Shown piece by piece: positions 11,481 through 21,309 of a DNA stretch of 64,000 bases. Location: assembly GCF_025698545.1 (NCBI RefSeq), contig NC_068567.1, forward strand, positions 8,556,001-8,620,000, in the 5' to 3' direction. Positions within the stretch are counted from its first letter, which is position 1, and each line of letters opens with the position of its first letter. Origin of the DNA: Gossypium raimondii. Lineage: Eukaryota > Streptophyta > Magnoliopsida > Malvales > Malvaceae. The notes under the pieces were generated by a model. That model made no database searches. It worked only from the letters and a program-made list of their open reading frames with translations, and was not told the origin of the DNA. The translations under genes and the position numbers were made by a program.

Positions 11481-13699
11481 AAGTAAAAGGCCATCTCACA
11501 ACGCCGGCCACTGCATGTGGTGGCACTACGGCGGCGGCAACGGCCTGAATCCATGGCCGGATTTGGAGGTTTGAGAGAGAACTTCAAAGTTCTTTGTTTT
11601 TTTTAAAAGAAATGGGGATGAATCTGATTTTTAGGGTTTTTTTTAACATTTATACCCATTAAAAAACGACGTCGTTTCACCTGTGGCTCTCCGCGCTAAA
11701 ACGGCACCGTTTTGCCTTAGACCCACGCGAGACCTGACCCGACCCGCTCCAGGGGGGATCCGCGTGTTTTCGTTCAATGGTATATTTGCAACCCTGGCCC
11801 TTCCGCGTTCATGCCCTTTTCAATTTACTCCCCTTTTTGGTTATTTTCACGTTTTTAAATTCGGCCCCGCAATTTTGTTTGGTTTTCAACCTAGTCCTTG
11901 ACCCACCGACGGCTGAAACGACGGACACGTGTCTGAATTTGGGTTTTATTACCCATCCGGTCCCTTCTATATTCGTGCGCATTATAATTTGGTCCTTTTT
12001 GTGTTTTTCATTTTTTATTTCGACCCTAAAATTTAATTTAGCTTCCAATTTAATCCTCAATCTGTCATTTTAGGTTTTCTTTACTTTTATTATTTATTTT
12101 AATATTATTAATACTATTATATTGCACCCTTATTATTATTATTATTATTATTATTATTTTGTTTATACTCCTTTAATTTTAAAATTCTTGTTATATATTT
12201 ACATATACAAACGCATACTTTTTATAGTATATATGTGTACATATTTTATTTTTATTTTTATTTTTATTTTTATTTTTTTTGTGTGTAAATACATACATTT
12301 TTCTAATACATATACACGTACATATTCTTTTTAAGTTTATTTTAAATATGTATGTGCCTACTTATACATATTATTTGTATTCTATACCTTTTATATATAC
12401 ATATATTTATTTTCATAAATACATATTTTATATTTTTATATTTTCACATAGTTTTTATATATACTTATATATTTTAGATATATATATATACATACTTATG
12501 TTTTACGCTTAAAATACATGGATATGCATATTCTTTTATATACATTCACTTACTTTATAATTTATAACTTAAATATGTTTATATTCATACATGAACATTT
12601 TATCTCTTACTATTTGTATTGTTATTGTTATACTATTTGATATTTATTTATGTATTTATTCATGTATTCGTTATTATTTTTAAGAAATGCTTTAATTTTT
12701 TATTATGTCATATACTTGATTTGTTATTTTATGTATTTTATTTCTTTTTGATTATTGCTTATATTAGTTTTGCTTGTATTATCATTATCATTTTGTTATA
12801 CATATTAATATTTCATTTATTCCTACCATTTTATGTTAGGTTAATTTTATTTAATATGATTTTAAAATAAAGCAAAATCTCGTATTTTAGATTCGAGAAG
12901 ATTGAGCCCTAACGTATTGGGTTTCAATTTTCTTTGTTGAATCTAAATAATCGAGAATGCTCTTTAATCAATAAAATAAAATAAAAAAGCTCATTATCGA
13001 GAATTCAATACGTTGTGTCCTAACGCATTGGATGTGACACGTTGATTTCTCGATATGAAAATTTTTCTAAAAAAATAATAAAGGCAATATTCAATGTTTA
13101 AAATTTTGAGAAATTGTGCCCTAACGTATTGGGTTGCGATTTCTTCATCTGACTTAAACAATTGAATATCCTTTTAAACTTTATTACACGAGTCTTTGTT
13201 TCAAACCAAAGCTTTAAACGACCTCGGAAATTAAGAAAAGATCAAGTCCTAACTTACTGGTCATGATCTCTTTTTTAAATCCGAGAAAACAAAATATCTT
13301 TTAAATAAGCAAATTTTTAGCATTCATTCGCGTGTCGGGAATTCAAGACATTGTGTCCTAACTTACTGGATATGATTCTCTTTCTCGATTAACGTGAAAT
13401 ATGCCCCTTTTCCCAAAAATTTTCAACATTTTAATATAAGGATCGTATTTCTAAAATTCTTCAAAGTTTTCAATTTTCGACATTAAGACATTAACTAATC
13501 AACTAGGTACCAATTTTGGGCGTTACGAGGGTGCTAATCCTTCCTCGTACGTAACCGACTCCCGAGCCCGTTTTTTCTGAATTTCGTGGACCAAACTCGT
13601 TATTTTAATAAAATTAAATTGTTTATTAAAAACAACCTCTTTTACAAGTCATCAAAACCCAAGTCGACCCCGTTTTTCATCAAAAAAATGGTGTCAACA
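11480..13699 (-). mobile_element. LTR-type sequence ending GGTGTCAACA
   Basis: The right end, GGTGTCAACA at about 13,690-13,699, is a TGTTGACACC LTR start on the minus strand. The left limit is approximate. Inside are palindromes AAACGACGTCGTTT (11,664-11,677) and AAAACGGCACCGTTTT (11,698-11,713), a T/AT-rich stretch with (TAT)n and (TTTTA)n runs (12,120-12,520), and a tandem repeat at 12,890-13,390. Confidence 0.45.
12890..13390. repeat. Five diverged ~110-bp repeats with CCTAAC core
   Basis: A core like GTGCCCTAACGTATTGGGTT recurs with CCTAAC at 12908, 13019, 13120, 13248 and 13357 (spacings 111, 101, 128 and 109). Each core is flanked by short inverted sequences (GAGAAATTG.../...GATTTCT), so each unit can fold. 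The last two copies read CCTAACTTACTGG. Confidence 0.75.
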
Positions 13700-14199
13700 A
13701 TAATATTTATATTTTAAAAATAATTTCAAAATATTGTCAAAAGGTTTAATTATGGATAAAAGTATTGTTTATTTCAGATTTTTTTTAAAAATATTCTTTT
13801 TATTTTTTATATTTAGATTTTTCTTATTAGAGGTACAGCCCATTGATGTATTTGCTAAGGATTTGGTGAGAGAAAATGTTTTTGCTTATATTATATATTA
13901 TTTATTTCTTTTAAAAATGGTTACAAGGTTTTTTTTCCTTAAAATTTTGTAATTTGATTTGCTTTCTATTTGGTTTACTCCATCATTGCGTTTAAAATTT
14001 ACTTAGAAAATTAATGCATGCCATCGACCTGTTTTTGTGCCTTGCGTTCCAATGCTATGATGGAGAAATAAAAGATTGAAAGAGATTGACTTTGCTTTCA
14101 CCTGACAGATAATGTGTGGTTTGAGTATATCTGTGAATTATAACCTTTAATTGTATAATAATAATAAGAAGAAGAAGGCTGAATTGTCCATTTCTATAT
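13700..14199. other. Downstream flank of receptor kinase
   Basis: This is AT-rich intergenic DNA next to the 3' end of the receptor kinase gene. It should contain that gene's 3' UTR and poly(A) site on the minus strand, but no specific signal could be fixed. Confidence 0.4.
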
Positions 14200-16734
14200 T
14201 CACTTTGAGCCTAGTAAGGAAGAAGATTCCTTCCCCATTTCCCTCTCTGGTGTTGGAGGCGAAGCTCCTATGTTCATGAATGAAGACGATGAAGAGGGAG
14301 CAGGGTTGGATGCTGCATATGTTGACAGACCACTCACATCACTGTTTACAGTCATGGTTGTTCCACTGCTCAAGCCTTCAGCAACCAGTTTTGGAGCTGG
14401 TGGCCTCTCAATATCGATGACCCCTTCTAACATCTGCACCACTTTTCCCATCATTGGCCTTTGGGATGGTTGTTCCTGTATGCACCAAAAGCTCACCATA
14501 ATTGCCCTTTCGACTTCCTCACTATCAACATCTTTTATTCTTTTATCAACAATGGCCTCAATGTGACCCTTTTCAAACTCCGAATGAGCCCATAGGGAGA
14601 ACTTTTTACCGTCTGTTTCCGGTGAGACCTCGAAGTTCCTTCTTCCACTCACTATTTCTAATAAAACCATCCCATAGCTATAAACATCGCACTTTGAGGT
14701 TATTGGATGATTTGCAAGCCACTCTGGTGCCAAGTATCCTCTAGTCCCTCTGATGCTTGCCAATGACAAGTGCCTATGATCCTTTGGCTTCATAAGCTTT
14801 GCAAGGCCGAAATCCGACACTTTGGCAGTGTAACCTTCATCCAACAGAATGTTTTCTGGTTTTATATCGCAGTGGATTATGCAGTCTCGACATTCCTCAT
14901 GAAGGTAGGTGATTCCCCTACCCGTTCCAAGAGCAATGTTGAATCGATTTTCCCAAGTCAACAATTTTCCGGACTGGTCATTCGACGTAAAAAGGAACTT
15001 GTCAAGTGAACCATTTCTCAAGAATTCATACACTAGTAGCCTGTGACGCCCATCAGAGCAGAACCCCACCAATCTCACCAAATTCAGATGGTGTGTACTG
15101 CTAATAGTTGCAACTTCCATCCTGAATTGCATCTCACCCTGCTCGATTCCCTCGAGTTGTTTCACGGCAACCACCATTCTATTACCCAGTGTTCCTTTGT
15201 AAACAGCCCCAAAACCACCTTCTCCAAGCCTCTCCGAGAACGCCTTTGTAGACTGTTGCAGCTCCTTGTATGAGAACTTCACTGGTGCGCCAGATGCATA
15301 ATCAACAAGTTCGTATTGAGCTGATATACGCATTGATTTTTCGCTACCGCCGTAAAACCAGCACCAAAAACCAGTCACGATTGCAAACAAAGACAAAAGG
15401 ATGACCAAAACCACGACGATAATGACCATCGCATGCAACCGCGAATCGTTATCCTTCCCGGATGTATCCAAGTAAGATGATGGATTAGGAACCGCTTGTC
15501 CACAAACTTTCAAGAAAGAGGTGCTCGGAAGAACCGCACCCTGGTAACCACTAATGAAATCAGTCGTTTTCATATAACAAATCCCACTTCCATCAGCTAC
15601 TAAAGTGGAGCCAATGCAAGAACCACTGACAAGACAATTCATCCTACAAGCTACAGTTCCAACAATGAATGTCTGATCGTTAACCTCTGGAGGATAAGTT
15701 AAGAACTTGGTATGTTCTAATTGCAACATGGTAACATCCCCAGGACAATCCTCAATCTCCACTTTCCTCCTGCATCCTTTTCTACCATCATGTTCATCAA
15801 CAGGATCAAAATTCTGAGATGGACATCCACAAACCGGATTCGAATCTTTGTAACCGCAAACCCCCATGTTGCCGCAGAATCCGTAAACCTGACACTGATC
15901 AGTTACAGCCGCCCATGTCGGGGTTATATTCCCACTGCTCTCACTAGTGCTGTAAATTCTCAAATTACCATCATTATCCATCCTCAAAAACCTAAACACA
16001 TCATCACCTTCACCATAATCAGTACTATATGCCATATTAATCATTCCACGAGCAAACGAAGGATCTAAACCTACCAAAATCCCATTAGACTGCAACATAA
16101 ACCTAGGTGATGTCAAATTCCCATTGATGGATGAGTTGAACCCTAAACTCCAGTATTCAATAGTGCCATTCCAGTTCAAAGTAAGGTTACCTGATCGACC
16201 AAGAGTTAAGGAGTAAGACCCGGAGCGTAAAATCTTACCAACGGTGAAATTCTGTGAAGGAACCAAGGTATCAGTCGGGTTCTGGAACGAGGACCATATT
16301 GGAGCACTTTCATTATTGAGGAGCTGAAAGTTGCCTAAATCATCAATAGACGCATGTGAAACACCTCTGTTAGCAGTAGCAGAGTCCCAAACAACGGCAC
16401 CGGAGCCATTAGTTAAACGGAGGGCTCCATTGGGGAGCAAATTTAAAGTCCCACCAGAGTCGACAACAAGAGAAGCTCCATCACCAGTGCCATTGCTGCC
16501 ATTACTAGCTGACCATACAATAACATCACCGGCATAGTAAGTGATGGCAGCCATAAAAGAAGAGGGAGTAACGGGAACGAAAGAAAGTGAGAAACTGGCA
16601 TTGGGTGACGACCATGATTGGTTTCTATTTGAAGCTTGAAGAGTTGAACCTAAAGGTATGATGGTAGAAGATGAAGAAATGGCGAAGAGACAATGGAGGT
16701 AAAGGAGAAAAAAAGAGAGCTTAGACATTTTCAT
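14200..16734 (-). CDS. G-type lectin S-receptor-like Ser/Thr kinase
   Basis: This intronless gene of 844 residues encodes a plasma-membrane receptor kinase thought to sense extracellular ligands. In order it has a signal peptide (1-22), a bulb-type mannose-binding lectin region (about 25-160), a Cys-rich EGF-like part (281-321), a PAN/apple-like part (330-411), a membrane segment (436-459) and a kinase domain (about 503-775). Visible catalytic features are the glycine loop LGEGGFGAVY (503-512), K525 in VAVK, HCDIKPEN (621-628), DFG (641-643) and GTRGYLAPEW. The residue before the catalytic Asp is Cys, so this is a non-RD kinase, a class often linked to immune receptors. Several Asn-X-Ser/Thr sites lie in the ectodomain. 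The closest relative I recall is Arabidopsis At1g34300. The frame is intact and the start is the first Met before the signal peptide. Confidence 0.95.
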   Translation of the reverse strand: MKMSKLSFFLLYLHCLFAISSSSTIIPLGSTLQASNRNQSWSSPNASFSLSFVPVTPSSFMAAITYYAGDVIVWSASNGSNGTGDGASLVVDSGGTLNLLPNGALRLTNGSGAVVWDSATANRGVSHASIDDLGNFQLLNNESAPIWSSFQNPTDTLVPSQNFTVGKILRSGSYSLTLGRSGNLTLNWNGTIEYWSLGFNSSINGNLTSPRFMLQSNGILVGLDPSFARGMINMAYSTDYGEGDDVFRFLRMDNDGNLRIYSTSESSGNITPTWAAVTDQCQVYGFCGNMGVCGYKDSNPVCGCPSQNFDPVDEHDGRKGCRRKVEIEDCPGDVTMLQLEHTKFLTYPPEVNDQTFIVGTVACRMNCLVSGSCIGSTLVADGSGICYMKTTDFISGYQGAVLPSTSFLKVCGQAVPNPSSYLDTSGKDNDSRLHAMVIIVVVLVILLSLFAIVTGFWCWFYGGSEKSMRISAQYELVDYASGAPVKFSYKELQQSTKAFSERLGEGGFGAVYKGTLGNRMVVAVKQLEGIEQGEMQFRMEVATISSTHHLNLVRLVGFCSDGRHRLLVYEFLRNGSLDKFLFTSNDQSGKLLTWENRFNIALGTGRGITYLHEECRDCIIHCDIKPENILLDEGYTAKVSDFGLAKLMKPKDHRHLSLASIRGTRGYLAPEWLANHPITSKCDVYSYGMVLLEIVSGRRNFEVSPETDGKKFSLWAHSEFEKGHIEAIVDKRIKDVDSEEVERAIMVSFWCIQEQPSQRPMMGKVVQMLEGVIDIERPPAPKLVAEGLSSGTTMTVNSDVSGLSTYAASNPAPSSSSSFMNIGASPPTPEREMGKESSSLLGSK

Positions 16735-17750
16735 TGCAGGGGTTTATTTTCTTTGTTTCATTCTTTTTTAGTCCATTATTGTATTTAAAAGTGACCTGTA
16801 TTTTTCCTTTTGTTACGTGGCAATAATGGAGAACGTAAGGTGTGAAAGAGATGGTTTCCGCCCCATTTCCGTGGCGGAAAGTTAAAAACTCTATCTTCAG
16901 CAAAGAAAAGTATGGGTCGTCACCTTTCATCACGCCACTCATAACAACATTGAAATTAATACACCCTTCACCTTCACCTTCACCTTCACCATCACCATCA
17001 CCATCACCATCACCATGACTTTACATTCCATGACCAAAATATTTTTCTACATTTGTTCAATTACATACTAATCTTTGCTTAAAAGCCTTCTAGAATTAAT
17101 TTTAAAAAAAATCAAAGAATAATTCACCCCTCAACTTTTGAATTCAAATTTTCTTTCAAAAATTGTCTTTTTTCTTTTAGCAATTTATATGATAAACTTA
17201 ACACCACTGAAAGTAAATGTATTACTGATAAGTTATTCGAGTTCAATTCAAAAAAATTCAAGTTCGATTTAGTAATTATCGAGTCAAACTTGATCTTTCA
17301 GTCAAGCCAAATTCAAGTCTCGTAGTACTTGGTTGATCAAGTTTTAATTTTTTATATTATTAAATTACATTTTGACCCTTATATACAAAAAGAGCTTAAG
17401 GTTAAACACAAATAAACTTAATCAAGTCTCGAGTAAGAAAATTAATAGGTAAACTTAATCGAACTTAAACTTAAACTCGAGAGATTTAATTATATCTCAA
17501 AAATAAAATAAAAATTAATGTTGAATTTGAAATAGAATTTAGGTTTACCTATCCCTGAGTACAATTTTCAAATAAGAAAAGGGAGTTCAATATTTGGTTT
17601 GGTTGCCAATTCCATCAAGTTGTGAAGTTTATGGTCAATTATTATTTTTATAGAAACAATCAAATTTTTTAATTGATTGATTACACAGAAAAGTCTTTTT
17701 TTTAATACATTATTAATATATATATGTATATATATATACATATAATACTT
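16735..17750. other. Upstream region of receptor kinase
   Basis: This holds the promoter and 5' UTR of the receptor kinase (minus strand). It contains a hexamer microsatellite. Beyond about 17,220 there is TE-like sequence rich in (T)CGAGTT/CAAGTTCGA motifs, related in style to 55,310-55,720. No gene is visible. Confidence 0.5.
16967..17016. repeat. (TTCACC)n(ATCACC)n microsatellite
   Basis: About four TTCACC units are followed by about five ATCACC units, roughly 235-285 bp upstream of the receptor kinase start codon. On the gene's own strand it reads (GGTGAT)n(GGTGAA)n and could lie in the 5' UTR or core promoter. Confidence 0.85.
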
Positions 17751-17753
17751 TTA

Positions 17754-17890
17754 CACTCTGTTTGGTTCGATGTAATGCGTATAGCATTACGCGTCGAATT
17801 GGTGGGCCCCACCTATTCCAGCATTTGGTTCGTTGGTTTGCCCATTACGCGCCTAATCCATTACGTGCGTATTCCTCATTCCTCCCCGAT
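17754..17890. repeat. 5' terminal and subterminal repeats of Harbinger
   Basis: After the terminal repeat come several copies of a CATTACGCG/CCATTACGTG motif and a second TTTGGTTCG. The 3' end carries the same kind of motif as ATTACGCCTCTATTCC. Such subterminal repeats are likely binding sites for the Myb-like or transposase protein. Confidence 0.65.
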
Positions 17891-19295
17891 TTCTATTCCC
17901 TGCCCAAAGTTCAGAATAGCTTCCGTTTAGAATTCTTGAAATTTCTATGCCCTGTTTTGCCCTCATCTTCTAAGTCGAAATCCACCTCCCGAACTCTCCC
18001 TCCCAACATCAAAGAAGCTGCCAGGTGAGTGACCTCCACCGCTCCCCTTTCACTTTCATTTGATTGTTTTGTCGAACCAAACTCACCTTCTGTTCTTGAA
18101 ATGCAGTGAGTAGGGAAGTCCAAAATGACTTGCTTCATCAAATTTCAACAAGTATCTCCAAAGAAACCCAGAAGAAAACCTTTCCAATTTAATAGGTAAA
18201 TATTGTCTGCCCTAAAATTTTTCTGTGAACGTGTTTTCCCTTTTATGTCTATGATGAGAGATTCATCAAATTAGTTGAATCTCTGTTTACAACCATTTAA
18301 AATTGGCATCTAAGGTTTCTGAAAACTAAAAAATTCGACCAAAGTCACTCCCTTTGTAGCGTTCTGCCCTTCTCTGCTGGAGTTGGTGAGTCGAGTTGCG
18401 GCCTTTAAAAAGAAAAACACTATTGCCCTTTTCACACACGAACACCACCCAATTATCACACCTCTTTTCTTCATCACAATTTATTTCCCCCTTCAATTGA
18501 GCTCCACACTGTCTTTCCCCATTTCATGGATTCCTCTTTGGTTTTCGTTTTCCCTTCAGCTTTATCAAACTTTCGTTTCCCCCTTCAATCGGCACCGCTT
18601 TCTGCCTCCTCAGTTTTATCAAACTTTCTTTTCTAAACATAGTCTTGGAAGAATTTCAACTACCGCTTTTCGAAACGGGGAATTTCATATGAAGATGATG
18701 ACAGTGAAGGACAGAAGGGAGGGCCGGCTGGTTATCTTGCTTGGAAGATATCTTAGTGTCAAGAAGAAAATCTAAATTGATTTCATAACTTAAAATTTAT
18801 GGCAAACTACTTAGAAATAGAAATTTAAGACGCTATCATCATTCATATAGCAAATATGATTTCCTCGTTTGGGTTCTTAAATATATATATATATATATAT
18901 ATGCTAAATTAGCAATGGTTATACCAATAATAACTAAATTGATATAAAGGTTAAATATTATATCCTTTATGTCTAGCTAGGTAGCATTTTTAGACATATT
19001 ATGATATCAAACTTATCAAATATCAATTTGTAAGTGATTCTATAAATTAATAGAGTTATGTTTTGTATGTTTTGTATGTATATGTTACTCTAAGTTGTTG
19101 CCTGCTTTTAATACAACCACAATTGTATTAGTTGACAAAATAATATTGTGATAATTATTTTAATACTAGTTGATTTTAATTTGATTTCTGAATGTAAATT
19201 CTTTTGTATATTAGCTCCCTTGTTAAATTTCTTGCTGCTGGTGTATCTGACCACTGTTGTTCCAATAAATTGATGTTTAATGTGAACTTTTGTAG
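17891..19295. other. 5' part of Harbinger element, function unknown
   Basis: This stretch has no recognisable transposase sequence. It contains a possible exon end CTGCCAG|GTGAGT near 18,022 and pyrimidine-rich, UTR-like sequence at 18,420-18,660 with a repeated TTTATCAAACTTTC. An ORF at 18,383-18,775 matches no family I know. It may be a 5' leader or captured host DNA. Confidence 0.4.
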
Positions 19296-19371
19296 GTATT
19301 GGACTGTTAGCTATCGATTTGCTCCAGACATAAATTGTTTGCAAGCTGAAGCTTTAGTTGCAATTTAAGAG
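19296..19371 (+). pseudogene. CENH3-like exon copy 1 inside transposon
   Basis: A 76-bp segment lies between TTTTGTAG and GAG|GTATTT, so it keeps both splice borders. It reads YRFAPDINCLQAEALVAI and then a TAA stop where copy 2 has CAA (Gln). Plant CENH3 proteins have a matching stretch (...NRWTAEALVALQE...) at the N-helix/alpha-1 region, coded by an exon of about this length. R-W in copy 2 is C-L here, so this copy is degenerate. It is non-functional on its own, because only one exon of the histone fold is present. Confidence 0.65.
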
Positions 19372-19660
19372 GTATTTTATAGTTGCAATTCAAAAGGTTT
19401 TTATAGTTGCAATTCTGGTTTGAATCCAATTTTTCATTATGAAAGCCTATGACTGTTTTGAATTTAGATGGAAGATTGTTTTGAATCTGATATGCAGTCT
19501 ATTGTTCTGAAGTTTGTCTTATTTAGATGAGGGTGAAGTTTGTCTTATTTAGATGATTCTGATCTGCAGTCTAATGTGATTTCTTAGGTCAAATATCTGT
19601 ATGTTGTTTGACATGGCTTGCGTTTGGATGTGTTCTTATTTAAATTTGAATGTGTTCTTA

Positions 19661-19780
19661 TTTAGTGCAGCAAATGACCACTGCTTAAATTATTAGCTTT
19701 GATTAGGTTCTTTTTTGCTCTCTAATTATGAACTATGTGCCAATTTAGAGATCTGAAAACCCTTTGTTTCTTATAATCAT
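19661..19780 (+). repeat. 120-bp direct repeat, copy A
   Basis: Starting TTTAGTGCAGCAAATGACC, this is nearly identical to 20,282-20,401 (two substitutions by eye). The 621-bp offset shows a recent internal duplication within the transposon. Confidence 0.9.
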
Positions 19781-20281
19781 GTAACTATCGTTAAAAATTG
19801 GCATCTAATGTTTCTGAAAACTAGGGCTTAAACTAGTGCAATGTCGGGGTTACAATGTATTATTGTAACTGAACAGTTTATTTGTGTAAAGTTAACAGCC
19901 ATGTCAGCCGACCATTAGCAGTTTATGGTTTTGGACTTAAGAAAAAAGAAACGTTGTAACATTTTAAAATAGGGTAAATTTTTAATAAACTGTTCAGTTT
20001 GTGTGGTTTCTGTAGGTGAACTTAATTCTTTCAGAAGAAGATGATTAGATTGTTCTTTTTTAGTTTTTAGATGCAACATATTGGATTTTGTTGCTTCTTT
20101 ATGTCTATGTATATGTGCATGTACTTGATGATAAATATTTTCTGGCATACTGATTTCTAAACTTAGAGGGTATAAAATATTTTGGTTATAGGTCTTCGAT
20201 GGTTTGAAATGTTATAGGAATCTTCTTCCTTTCATGGTCTATTTTCATTTTAATTTGAAGTGAGACAAAAATAACTTGTCC

Positions 20282-20401
20282 TTTAGTGCAGCAAATGACC
20301 ACTGCTTAAATTATTAGCTTTGATTAGGCTCTTTTTTGCTCTCTAATTATGAACTATGTGCCAATTTAGAGATCTAAAAACCCTTTGTTTCTTATAATCA
20401 T
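20282..20401 (+). repeat. 120-bp direct repeat, copy B
   Basis: This is the second copy of the repeat at 19,661-19,780. It differs at about two positions (AGGCTC for AGGTTC, GATCTAA for GATCTGA). Confidence 0.9.
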
Positions 20402-20869
20402 TTGGTGTGTATGAAAGGAATATTGAAATATTTTATAAAGTATACTCCATGAGGTGGCATGTGCTTTGTATTCAAACTGACCTTTTGTGATTCTTTCTGC
20501 AGCATTGGTTTCTTAGTTGATAATGCTATATATATACCCAAGGAAATATCTTTTTTAAAAAGCTTTTGGGTCATTTTCAATCGTGATTTTCATGATGAAA
20601 AGCATTTAACTTTGTTTCTAATGCTGGAAACACATCTCTTGGCATTTATTTTTCCTTTGACCTGAGTTCTGGAAATGATTCGACATTAGCTTTAAATAGA
20701 AAATGCATATCAAAGTAAACAGGAACTTGAAAATGCACAATTCGGTCTGGAAACACTGATCTAAGCATTTTTTAGTCAGAGCAGGGGATTTCACATTTTT
20801 AGTGTATGAATTATGGACCAATGTTATTCAAATGCAGTATTTTAACCCATGATAGTTCTGCAGCGGTGA

Positions 20870-21052
20870 AATTTACTGTTAATTTTCTAGCTGCAGGTTT
20901 TTGTCATTTATATTAGCTGCAAAAAACCACATTCTAGATAGGCTTAAAGGTTTTAAATAGAAGATTTAAACAAATTTACTGTTAATTTTCTACCTACAGG
21001 TTTTTGTCATTGATATTAGCTGCAGGTTTTTGTCATTGATATTAGCTGTAGT
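20870..21052 (+). repeat. Short direct repeats with TTTTTGTCATTGATATTAGC
   Basis: AAATTTACTGTTAATTTTCT followed by a (G)CAGGTTTTTGTCATT segment occurs at about 20,870 and again at about 20,973. The GGTTTTTGTCATTGATATTAG part is then repeated once more. These are local tandem duplications between the two CENH3-like exon copies. Confidence 0.75.
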
Positions 21053-21233
21053 ATTTTACGGAACCTATAGATATAGAACTCATATTGTTGAATGAATTGC
21101 ATGCTTATGCCCTTGCTATTTGTTCGTTCTTTTCTTTTGCTCGTTCTTTTGCTCGTTCTTTTGCTTAAAATGCGGATGTCTGTCACTAGGTTGATTGGCT
21201 GATTGACTGTGATTTACTGTGATTCCTTTGTAG

Positions 21234-21309
21234 GTATTGGACTGTTACCTACCGATTTGCTCCAGACATAAATCGTTGGCAAGCTGAAGCTCTAGTTGCA
21301 ATTCAAGAG
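21234..21309 (+). pseudogene. CENH3-like exon copy 2 inside transposon
   Basis: This 76-bp open exon is bounded by TTTGTAG and GAG|GTGTTT. It encodes YRFAPDINRWQAEALVAIQE preceded by YWTVT. The RW-(Q/T)-AEALVA(I/L)QE pattern is typical of plant centromeric histone H3 and differs from canonical H3, which has RFQSSAVAALQE at this place. Splice borders and phase (one base, then 25 codons) are intact. The next exon of the histone (AAED...) was not seen downstream; instead the exon tail plus intron start is tandemly repeated. I read it as a captured gene fragment, not a working gene. Confidence 0.7.

Noticed and set aside
15721-16068. 115-codon plus-strand frame over the lectin kinase
   Set aside because: Antisense shadow of a clearly coding receptor ectodomain.
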